Assembly (NCBI GenBank): GCA_022773965.1
Contig: JALFNQ010000144.1
Coordinates: 1 to 38,692 of the forward strand
Length of the DNA: 38,692 nucleotides
Direction of reading: 5' to 3'
Origin: Lachnospiraceae bacterium
GTDB lineage: Bacteria; Bacillota; Clostridia; Lachnospirales; Lachnospiraceae
The position numbers and the translations under genes were made by a program. The notes beneath the pieces are model-generated. The model ran no database searches and was not told the DNA's origin. It worked only from the letters and a program-made list of their open reading frames with translations. The first letter of the stretch is position 1. Each line of letters opens with the position of its first letter. This document shows positions 19,445-27,636 of this stretch, piece by piece.

Positions 19445-20548
19445 ATGGCAGGTTCCACATACGGAAGATTATTTACGATCACAACATGGGGAGAATCCCA
19501 CGGAAAAGGCATCGGCGTTGTCGTTGATGGCTGCCCCGCCGGGCTTCCTTTAAATGAAGAAGACATACAGATTTACCTGGATCGGCGCAAGCCCGGACAA
19601 TCCAAATTTACGACACAACGAAACGAGGCAGATACCGTACAGATCCTTTCCGGTGTTTTTGAGGGAAAGACCACAGGTACACCCATCTCTCTGGTGGTGT
19701 TCAACACCGACCAGCGCTCCCGGGATTACGGCGATATCGCAACCTATTACCGCCCGGGACATGCAGATTACACCTTTGATGAAAAATACGGTTTTCGGGA
19801 TTACCGGGGTGGCGGTCGTTCCTCCGGCCGCGAGACGATCGGACGTGTTGCTGCCGGTGCCATCGCTGCCAAGCTGTTAAAAGAGCTGGGAATCAATGTG
19901 CACGCCTACGCAACGGCCATCGGTCCCGTACAGATTGACCGCGCATCCTTTGATCTGGAAGAATCCTTCGCCAATCCGGTGGGAATGCCGGATGCTGCGG
20001 CTGCCAAAGCCGCTCAGGAGCATTTGAGCCAATGCATGAAAAATCAGGATTCCTGCGGAGGTATCATCGAATGCACCATCACCGGCATGCCTGCCGGAGT
20101 TGGAGATCCTGTTTTTGAAAAACTGGATGCGAATCTTGCCAGAGCAATGCTGTCCATTGGCAGCGTCAAGGGCTTTGAGATCGGTGATGGCTTTGAGGCC
20201 GCCACCTCATGCGGCAGCACGAACAACGATGCATTTACGATGTCAGATGGACAGATAACGAAGGCAACCAATCATGCCGGGGGCACTCTGGGCGGAATCA
20301 GCGATGGTTCTCCCCTCATCTTCCGTGTGGCAGTCAAGCCTACCCCCTCCATCAGCCAGACACAGCACACTGTCAATCAGTCCGGTGAAGAGATCGACAT
20401 CTCCATTAAGGGGCGCCACGACCCCATTATCGTGCCCCGCGCGATCGTTGTCGTAGAGGCGATGGCAGCGCTTACGGTGCTGGATCTTATGATGACAAAC
20501 ATGAGTGCAAAATTGGATCATATGAAAAAGATCTATACAGAAGAATAA
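19445..20548 (+). CDS. aroC: Chorismate synthase
   Basis: MAGSTYGRLFTITTWGESHGKGIGVVVDGCPAG; AGGAGG RBS; ORF-track start 19157 is over-extended. Confidence 0.96.
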   Translation: MAGSTYGRLFTITTWGESHGKGIGVVVDGCPAGLPLNEEDIQIYLDRRKPGQSKFTTQRNEADTVQILSGVFEGKTTGTPISLVVFNTDQRSRDYGDIATYYRPGHADYTFDEKYGFRDYRGGGRSSGRETIGRVAAGAIAAKLLKELGINVHAYATAIGPVQIDRASFDLEESFANPVGMPDAAAAKAAQEHLSQCMKNQDSCGGIIECTITGMPAGVGDPVFEKLDANLARAMLSIGSVKGFEIGDGFEAATSCGSTNNDAFTMSDGQITKATNHAGGTLGGISDGSPLIFRVAVKPTPSISQTQHTVNQSGEEIDISIKGRHDPIIVPRAIVVVEAMAALTVLDLMMTNMSAKLDHMKKIYTEE

Positions 20549-20550
20549 AC

Positions 20551-20577
20551 GTAACTGTGAGGGTACTGATCAGTTAC
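20551..20577. repeat. 27-bp solo hairpin related to MITE termini (copy C)
   Basis: Reverse complement GTAACTGATCAGTACCCTCACAGTTAC matches first 27 nt of copy E with two differences. Confidence 0.6.
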
Positions 20578-20592
20578 GTTTATGCAACAAAA

Positions 20593-20639
20593 CGCCCGGG
20601 GCAAATTGCAAACATGGTTTGCAATTTGCCACCCGGGCG
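20593..20639. terminator. Strong bidirectional terminator between convergent aroC and lactonase genes
   Basis: CGCCCGGGGCAAATTGCAAAC ATG GTTTGCAATTTGC-CA-CCCGGGCG, followed by ATTTGTTTTATTT. Confidence 0.85.
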
Positions 20640-20646
20640 ATTTGTT

Positions 20647-21705
20647 TTATTTAATCTTATGGATTGCTACACAGTTCGGTTTGTCAACGTGCAGCGGTTT
20701 ACCCTGCATAAGGAAATAATGATCTTCATAGTTCATCTTGAAAACGCAGATCTCATTGTTCTCATGGTTCAGTGTCATGAAATGCTCATTGTCAGGGAAT
20801 ACACGAACCGCCTTCGGAAACTCTCCACTGATCTTATTGTTGCAATTTAAAGTCAGCATGCCGGTCTCCTGATCGATATCATAGATCACCGCAGAATTTA
20901 CACCTGCATTGACCACATACAGATGCTTTCCATCCGGAGTGATCGTCATGGCAGTTGCACTGCAGATATCATCATCTTTCGGATCAGTCGTAGTGATCTC
21001 CTGTAAAAATTCAAACTCAGGCTCGCCATTACGCACCTCATAGCGATATACATTCACACAGTTTAACAGCTCACAAAGCACATAAGCAAAGCGACCATCA
21101 TCAGAAAAGCGCATACTCTTCGGTGCCGAATCGATCTGGCAGCGCAGAATATCCGTATTATGGATCTCACCGGTGTCATCCGATATATGATACAGCTTCA
21201 CCTGATCCAGACCGCCATCCACTGCACACAAATATTTCTGATCCGGTGTCAGACGCACACAATTCACATGAGGACGGGAACTGCGCTCTGCAATACAACG
21301 ACCCATACCTTTGTGGAACACACCGTCTGCAATACCCACGATCGATCCATCCTCCGGATTCAGCTTCATCACTGTCACACGGGCATCGTGATAACCGCCA
21401 ACCAACAGGAAACGGTCATCCTTGGAAACGTCCACAAAACATCCTCTCATTCCACCGATCCATGCCTTATTGATCGGTTCCAGATCTCCATCCTCTAAAA
21501 TACGGAAAGACTGCACACCCTCATCTGCAATGGAATACAGATACTTCCCGCTATTGGAAACAACCAGATAGGATGCGTTATTGATCGGAATCACCTTCCG
21601 CTCCACCATCGTCCCATCTCCTGCATCCAGATCATACAGATGAATACCGATACTGTTTTCGTGGGTATAGGTACCCACATACGCTACATATTTGTCTTTA
21701 CTCAT
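20647..21705 (-). CDS. Lactonase family beta-propeller protein (6-phosphogluconolactonase-like)
   Basis: YVAYVGTYTHENSIGIHLYDLD and repeated propeller blades; start overlaps upstream stop. Confidence 0.85.
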   Translation of the reverse strand: MSKDKYVAYVGTYTHENSIGIHLYDLDAGDGTMVERKVIPINNASYLVVSNSGKYLYSIADEGVQSFRILEDGDLEPINKAWIGGMRGCFVDVSKDDRFLLVGGYHDARVTVMKLNPEDGSIVGIADGVFHKGMGRCIAERSSRPHVNCVRLTPDQKYLCAVDGGLDQVKLYHISDDTGEIHNTDILRCQIDSAPKSMRFSDDGRFAYVLCELLNCVNVYRYEVRNGEPEFEFLQEITTTDPKDDDICSATAMTITPDGKHLYVVNAGVNSAVIYDIDQETGMLTLNCNNKISGEFPKAVRVFPDNEHFMTLNHENNEICVFKMNYEDHYFLMQGKPLHVDKPNCVAIHKIK

Positions 21706-22939
21706 GTCCCTCTTCATCTTCCTTTCTTCTTAGTATGTCATACAAGTCAAGCGGGCAGCCCAGATCGATCCAGAGCTTTTGCTTCGGATGAGGAGCACTC
21801 GTCTGATCTTCTCCATTTTCATTGACGATCCGCTGCACAACAACCTCGATATTGGATCCATCGGGCTTCATGACCTCGATCGTCTCTCCAACAGAAAACT
21901 TATTGCGCTGTTCAATCTCATAAAGCCCCTGCTCATTTACCTCGCCTACGATACCAAGATATGTGTATTCCTTTACATAAGTGTTGCTGTCATAGATCTG
22001 GGCTTCTTCTGATGGCTTTCCAAAAAAGAATCCGGTCGTAAACTGGCGATACGTGCAGTTCGATATCTGATCCAGATACCAGGGCATATGTTTCTCATAT
22101 AACTCCGGCGATTCCAGATAATCATCAATGGCCCGCCGGTAAGTTCTGGCCACAGTTGCCACATACAGCGCTGTCTTCATTCTACCCTCTATTTTGAAAC
22201 TGTCAATACCTGCATCGATCAATTCCGGAATATATTCGATCATACACAGATCCTTGGAATTAAAAATATAGGTTCCGCGCTCGTTTTCATAAACCGGCAG
22301 ATATTCACCCGGTCGGCTCTCCTCCATCACCGCATACTTCCAGCGGCACGGATGGGTGCACGCACCCTGATTAGCATCCCTTCCGGTAAAATAATTAGAT
22401 AACAGGCACCGTCCGGAATAAGAAATACACATTGCCCCATGAATAAAAGTCTCGATTTCCAGATCATCCGGAATATTTGCGCGAATCTCTTTAATCTCCT
22501 TCATCGACAGCTCTCTGGCAGAGACCACACGTTTTGCTCCCTGTTTCTGCCAGAACTGATAAGTGCCGTAATTCGTATTATTTGCCTGGGTGCTGATGTG
22601 CAGCTCCATATCCGGCAACACTTCACGGGCGATCATAAAAACGCCCGGATCTGAAATAATAAGGGCATCCGGCCCTACCGCCTTCAATTCTTCAAAATAT
22701 CCACGAACACCCTCAAGATCTGCATTATGTGCGAGAATATTTGCAGTCACATAAACCTTCACGCCACGTGCATGGGCAAATTCCACACCCTCACGCATTT
22801 CTTCCAACGAAAAATTTTTCGCCTTCGCACGCAGCCCAAATGCTTCACCGCCAATATAGACTGCATCCGCACCAAAAACAACTGCTATTTTTAATACTTC
22901 CAGACTGCTCGCCGGAACGAGAAGTTCAGGTTTTCTCAT
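21698..22939 (-). CDS. Peptidase U32 family protein
   Basis: PELLVPASSLEVLKIAVVFGADAVYIGG; ETFIHGAMCISYSGRCLLSNYFTGRDANQGACTHPCRW. Confidence 0.93.
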   Translation of the reverse strand: MRKPELLVPASSLEVLKIAVVFGADAVYIGGEAFGLRAKAKNFSLEEMREGVEFAHARGVKVYVTANILAHNADLEGVRGYFEELKAVGPDALIISDPGVFMIAREVLPDMELHISTQANNTNYGTYQFWQKQGAKRVVSARELSMKEIKEIRANIPDDLEIETFIHGAMCISYSGRCLLSNYFTGRDANQGACTHPCRWKYAVMEESRPGEYLPVYENERGTYIFNSKDLCMIEYIPELIDAGIDSFKIEGRMKTALYVATVARTYRRAIDDYLESPELYEKHMPWYLDQISNCTYRQFTTGFFFGKPSEEAQIYDSNTYVKEYTYLGIVGEVNEQGLYEIEQRNKFSVGETIEVMKPDGSNIEVVVQRIVNENGEDQTSAPHPKQKLWIDLGCPLDLYDILRRKEDEEGHE

Positions 22940-23047
22940 GTTTCATATCTCCCTTACTCTATTTACAGCCCATACCTGGAACAAAATCCTGAATCTTACC
23001 ACAGAAAGCACACCGATCCCGCAGATATCCTCATCTGCGAATTTCTG

Positions 23048-23740
23048 TCATCTGTCAACGGCTTTGATCTGATCAGTCAGCCCTGCGTTGCTGCATTTTA
23101 CACTGACCGCTGCGCCATCTCCCACCGGAAGTACCGTGGTCGTAAGCTCATCATGATGTGTCAGTGTATACAAATACTCCCTCATACGCTTATGGATCGT
23201 CCGGTTTCGTCTGGTCACCACAAAGCGGGATTCGATGATCTCTCCGTCAAATAACACGTTATCGCTCACAAGCACGCCATCATCTGCAAGCAGCTTCACG
23301 GCGGTCGGAAGCAGCACCGGGTACTGTCCTTTTGCTGCATCCATAAAGATCCAGTCATACTGCCTTCCTTCAGTCAGCAGCTGCGGCAGGATCTCTCCTG
23401 CATCTCCTTCAAGAAGGGTGATCTGCTCCTGCCTGCCAGCGCGCCTGAAATTTTCCCGTGCCACCGGTATCCGCGGCTTCCAGTTCTCAATCGTAGTCAC
23501 TTTACAATCCACCGGATTCCACTGTGCCATTAAAAGCGCCGAAAAACCGATCGCACAACCTACTTCCAGAATTCGCCGTGGCTTTTTAACCGCCAGCAAA
23601 AACTTTAAAAAACTTTGCATATCCTTTCTGACGATGGGGACATCATCAGAAAGCGCTTCCTGTTCAATCTGATCCAGAAGTACTCCATTCCCACGATCCA
23701 GAGAATTCAGATAAGTTAAAAGTCTCTCGTCCAGAATCAT
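23048..23740 (-). CDS. Class I SAM-dependent O-methyltransferase
   Basis: ILEVGCAIGFSALLMAQ, DWIFMDAAKGQYP. Confidence 0.9.
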   Translation of the reverse strand: MILDERLLTYLNSLDRGNGVLLDQIEQEALSDDVPIVRKDMQSFLKFLLAVKKPRRILEVGCAIGFSALLMAQWNPVDCKVTTIENWKPRIPVARENFRRAGRQEQITLLEGDAGEILPQLLTEGRQYDWIFMDAAKGQYPVLLPTAVKLLADDGVLVSDNVLFDGEIIESRFVVTRRNRTIHKRMREYLYTLTHHDELTTTVLPVGDGAAVSVKCSNAGLTDQIKAVDR

Positions 23741-24099
23741 TCTTCTGCCTCCACAGGTGTCATCGCCGCCATCATCTCACGGGCAGTCATGGAAGTACTC
23801 ACCTTATACACCCCCGGCTGCAAGTCAAATCCAGCAAGCTTTGCCTGAAAATAAAACAGACGCGCATCCCGCACAAGTCCTTTTTCTTCCAATAACTCCG
23901 CCAGATCCTTAGTTCCCATATCCTCTGTGATCTGTACGATCTGTTCTTTGCCATTCTCCTGCGATACAGCCGGTTCTGTATAGACACGGTAACCAAAATC
24001 ATAGCACTTCAAACCGACCTGATAAAGCCCACAGACTACCAGCACACAAAACAGTACGGTAATGCTGATACTGAGCACACGCATTACTACCTTGGCCAT
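23737..24099 (-). CDS. Short MltG/YceG-like membrane protein (LysM-like part only)
   Basis: TM helix then MGTKDLAELLEEKGLVRDARLFYFQAKLAGFDLQPGVYKVSTSMTAREMM; stops before transglycosylase domain; AGGAGG RBS. Confidence 0.75.
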   Translation of the reverse strand: MAKVVMRVLSISITVLFCVLVVCGLYQVGLKCYDFGYRVYTEPAVSQENGKEQIVQITEDMGTKDLAELLEEKGLVRDARLFYFQAKLAGFDLQPGVYKVSTSMTAREMMAAMTPVEAEE

Positions 24100-24115
24100 A
24101 ACAACCTCCTGTCGC

Positions 24116-24496
24116 TTATCCCTGCAAAAAACCGGTGTCAAAATCCAGATTCTGCATGATTGTCCAGTTGACCTGCTGGAACATACGGCACAGCGCCAGC
24201 TCTGCCGCCAGAAATTCCTGCACGTAAGGATTTTCGCGAAAGTCCATATATTTTTCCTCTACCTCATCGATCTGTCCGAACAGATCCGGTGCTCCGCTGC
24301 TCTGCAGTGCATACCAGCTGCCGCGAAATTCATCTATCCTCTGCTGTAGTCCGGAAAACTCTGCCACCTTCGCCTCTGCCCGTCTGAAACGGACATATTC
24401 CTCACTGTTTTTCATTGCTGTCACAAGCTGCTCAAGGGCAGCCTCTATATTCAGTCCTTCGTTCTTTACCTGTTCATCCATAGTAATATCTGTCAT
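24116..24496 (-). CDS. YlbF family regulator
   Basis: EEYVRFRRAEAKV...NPYVQEFLAAELALCRMFQQVN pattern; near rnj. Confidence 0.75.
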   Translation of the reverse strand: MTDITMDEQVKNEGLNIEAALEQLVTAMKNSEEYVRFRRAEAKVAEFSGLQQRIDEFRGSWYALQSSGAPDLFGQIDEVEEKYMDFRENPYVQEFLAAELALCRMFQQVNWTIMQNLDFDTGFLQG

Positions 24497-24518
24497 CTGC
24501 CTAAAACATAAATCTGTG

Positions 24519-24545
24519 GTAACTGTTCATTACCCTCACAGCTAC
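24519..24545. repeat. 27-bp solo hairpin related to MITE termini (copy D)
   Basis: GTAACTGTTCATTACCCTCACAGCTAC; flanks AATCTGTG / GATCTGTC share ATCTGT in register. Confidence 0.55.
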
Positions 24546-24579
24546 GATCTGTCCTTCATAAAAACTATTCTTTCAAAGA

Positions 24580-26247
24580 CTATACTTCCATAATGATCGG
24601 TATGATCATCGGACGGCGCTTCGTCTCCTTCCATACAAAGCTTCCAAGCGCATCCTTGATATCCTGCTTGATCCTGCCCCAGTCCGTAACACCCTTATCC
24701 ATCAGGTGATCCATCGTTGTATTCAGAACAGCCTGCGCATCATCCATCAGATCTCCTGCATCCCGCACATATACAAAGCCGCGTGATACGATGTCAGGAC
24801 CTGCCAGTACCTGTCCGGACTGTCCATCCAGCGTCAGAACAACGATGATAATACCTTCTTCTGCCAGAATATGACGGTCACGAAGTACGATATTTCCAAC
24901 GTCTCCGACACCCAGTCCATCCACCATGACATCACCCACATGAACCTTTCCGTTCACACGTGCACCTGTATCATCCAGCTCTAACACATCACCGGAATTG
25001 ATCAAAAAGATATTATCTTTGTCAATGCCAAGCTCCTGAGCGATCTTTGCCTGTGCCTTTCTATGCTTATACTCACCGTGGATCGGGATCGCATATTTCG
25101 GACGAACCAGTGAATAGATCAGCTTGATATCCTCCTGGCAGGCATGTCCCGAAACATGCACATCCTGAAAGATCACCTCTGCACCCTTGCGGGACAGGTC
25201 ATTGATCACCTTTGAAACCGCTTTTTCATTTCCCGGGATCGGATTGGAGCTGAACACGATCGTATCATTCGGACGAATGCTGACCTTGCGGTGCGTACCA
25301 TTCGCCATACGTGACAGTGCTGCCATGGACTCTCCCTGACTTCCGGTAGTGATCAACACGGTCTTCTCCGGCGGATAATTTTTCAGATGTTCAATATCAA
25401 TGAGCGTATGATCCGGGATGTTGATATAGCCAAGCTCCGTTGCAGTGGAAATGATATTGACCATACTGCGTCCTTCTACCACTACTTTTCTGCCGTTTTT
25501 ATATGCATGATTGATGATCTGCTGCACACGGTCTACATTTGACGCAAACGTCGCAACAATGATCCGGCTGTTCTGATGCTCCTCAAATATATTTTCCAGT
25601 GCTCTGCCTACGGTTTTTTCCGACATCGTAAAACCGGGGCGCTCTGCATTGGTACTGTCACACATCAGTGCCAGTACACCCTTCTTTCCTATTTCTCCAA
25701 AACGCTGAAGATCGATGGCATCACCGAATACCGGTGTATAATCCACCTTAAAATCACCCGTGTGCACCACGATACCCGCCGGTGAATAGATCGCCAGTGC
25801 GGCAGCATCCTGAATGCTGTGATTTGTCCTGATAAACTCTACGCGAAAGCATCCTGCATTGATATGCTGACCATATTTTACGATCTTCTTTTTCACCTTG
25901 CGAAGCAGATCATGCTCCTCCAGCTTGTGATCAATAATGCCCATTGTCAGCTTGGTCGCATAGATCGGTACGTTGACCTCACGCAAAATATACGGCAATG
26001 CGCCGATATGATCCTCATGTCCATGGGTGATGAAGAATCCCTTGACCTTGTCCAGATTGTCCTTTAAATAGGTCACATCAGGAATTACAAGATCAATTCC
26101 GAACATATCATCCTCCGGGAATGACAGTCCGCAATCCACAACAATAATACTGTCCTCGTATTCGAAGGCAGTAATATTCATTCCTATCTGCTCTAAACCG
26201 CCTAAAGGAATGATCTTCAACTTCTTATTCTGTTTTTCTTTCTTCAA
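24580..26247 (-). CDS. rnj: Ribonuclease J
   Basis: KIIPLGGLEQIGMNITAFEYEDSIIVVDCG; THGHEDHIGALPY; probable TTG start at 26247 after AGGAGG. Confidence 0.92.
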   Translation of the reverse strand: MKKEKQNKKLKIIPLGGLEQIGMNITAFEYEDSIIVVDCGLSFPEDDMFGIDLVIPDVTYLKDNLDKVKGFFITHGHEDHIGALPYILREVNVPIYATKLTMGIIDHKLEEHDLLRKVKKKIVKYGQHINAGCFRVEFIRTNHSIQDAAALAIYSPAGIVVHTGDFKVDYTPVFGDAIDLQRFGEIGKKGVLALMCDSTNAERPGFTMSEKTVGRALENIFEEHQNSRIIVATFASNVDRVQQIINHAYKNGRKVVVEGRSMVNIISTATELGYINIPDHTLIDIEHLKNYPPEKTVLITTGSQGESMAALSRMANGTHRKVSIRPNDTIVFSSNPIPGNEKAVSKVINDLSRKGAEVIFQDVHVSGHACQEDIKLIYSLVRPKYAIPIHGEYKHRKAQAKIAQELGIDKDNIFLINSGDVLELDDTGARVNGKVHVGDVMVDGLGVGDVGNIVLRDRHILAEEGIIIVVLTLDGQSGQVLAGPDIVSRGFVYVRDAGDLMDDAQAVLNTTMDHLMDKGVTDWGRIKQDIKDALGSFVWKETKRRPMIIPIIMEV

Positions 26248-26278
26248 ATGAAACCTCCTCATTTTTTCGGATACAAGA

Positions 26279-26336
26279 CCCACAGAAGTCTCTGCCGGAT
26301 CACAAATTCGCCCTGCTGTGGGCATCCTCTGTGATC
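26279..26336 (-). promoter_or_regulatory. Candidate H-type pseudoknot in rnj leader
   Basis: Interleaved perfect 7-bp pairings GATCACA/TGTGATC and CCCACAG/CTGTGGG on the minus strand. Confidence 0.4.
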
Positions 26337-26590
26337 TAGATGATCTCTACGTCGTCCATCATCTCAGCAAATACTTTTGCAAGTACATTTAATTCCGTGT
26401 CATCCTCCACCATGTCGTAGGTAGATTCGCCGTCCGATTCGATGGTCTCCTTCATGATATAGCAATCACAATCGCCATCCTCGTCCTCTGTCACTAAAAT
26501 ATAATTATATCCGTTGATCTTTGTTTGTTCTAACACGTAAAATTCTACTGTTTCCCCGTCTATCGGGTCTGTAAATCCAACTTTTTCCAT
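26336..26590 (-). CDS. DUF1292 domain-containing protein
   Basis: FTDPIDGETVEFYVLEQTKINGYNYILVTEDEDGDCDCYIMKE; GGAGG RBS. Confidence 0.9.
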   Translation of the reverse strand: MEKVGFTDPIDGETVEFYVLEQTKINGYNYILVTEDEDGDCDCYIMKETIESDGESTYDMVEDDTELNVLAKVFAEMMDDVEII

Positions 26591-26653
26591 CGCGTCCTCC
26601 ACCGGTCAAACCTGCGCTGTACATACATCCAGTGCACTGATAAACATCTGGCT

Positions 26654-27097
26654 TTAGCCAATGCCCTCTTCTGTTTTCAATGTCCTTGCAGCCATATACC
26701 CCTGCAAGATAAAGACAGCAGCGATCTCGTCCACATACTCTTTCCGCTCATAGCGTCCCAGACCTGCCTCCATCATCGAACGGTCTGCCGCAACCGTTGT
26801 CAAACGCTCGTCCCATAACGCCACCGGCAATCCTGTCCGCTTTTCTAACAGTTCTTTAAATTCTTTTGTCTTTTCACAGCGCTCGCCCTCTGTACCGTTC
26901 ATGTTTTTCGGATAACCGAGCACTAGTTCCTCCACGCCATATTCATGCACCAGTTCATCGATCCGCGCAAGTGTCTGCCGCAGCTTATTCGGCGATTTGC
27001 GGCGCACGATCTCTACGCCCTGTGCGGTAATGCCCAGAGGATCACTGACTGCTACTCCTACAGTTTTTGAGCCAAAATCCAATCCCATGATCCGCAT
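26654..27097 (-). CDS. ruvX: Holliday junction resolvase RuvX (YqgF)
   Basis: [42 protein letters not shown]. Confidence 0.95.
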   Translation of the reverse strand: MRIMGLDFGSKTVGVAVSDPLGITAQGVEIVRRKSPNKLRQTLARIDELVHEYGVEELVLGYPKNMNGTEGERCEKTKEFKELLEKRTGLPVALWDERLTTVAADRSMMEAGLGRYERKEYVDEIAAVFILQGYMAARTLKTEEGIG

Positions 27098-27105
27098 TGT
27101 GGCAC

Positions 27106-27369
27106 CTACTTCTGAAAATTCTTTCTGATATAGTCAGCAAGCAGCTCCTCTACTAGCTCATCACGCTCCACCTTCATGATCAGGCTGCGCGCGTTATTGT
27201 GACTCGTAATATATGTCGGATCACCGGACATGATATAGCCTACGATCTGATTCAGAGGGTTATAGCCTTTCTCTGACAAAGAGCGGTAAACGATCTCCAA
27301 CACATCCTTTACCTGTATCTCCGGTTCTTTTTCCACTTTAAAAAATTGTGTCTGATTCTTATCCTGCAT
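27106..27369 (-). CDS. IreB family regulatory phosphoprotein (DUF965)
   Basis: [38 protein letters not shown]. Confidence 0.94.
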   Translation of the reverse strand: MQDKNQTQFFKVEKEPEIQVKDVLEIVYRSLSEKGYNPLNQIVGYIMSGDPTYITSHNNARSLIMKVERDELVEELLADYIRKNFQK

Positions 27370-27502
27370 AATTTCACGTCCTCTTATGTGCTCTCTTTTG
27401 TATTTAAAACTGTTTCAAGCACGATTCTTTTTTATTGTAATATAATTGTAACAAAAATTCAACCTTTATTCGTATTGAAACAGATCCACCTAACATAACA
27501 AA

Positions 27503-27636
27503 GTTACATTTCAGACCCCAGCCTGAAATGTAACGAATTTGGCAATGCTTCGCATGAAAAATCGCCAAATTCATGGCTCATACATGTTTTTGGCACGTAG
27601 CCCGCAGTGAATGCTGGCTACTGTGTGAAAAGTAAC
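27503..27636. mobile_element. 134-bp MITE-like element (copy M) inserted in mtaB 3' end, 8-bp target duplication ATAACAAA
   Basis: Termini GTTACATTTCAGACCCCAGCC and (rc) GTTACTTTTCACACAGTAGCC match at 16/21; ATAACAAA at 27495-27502 and 27637-27644; two internal hairpins. Confidence 0.75.
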
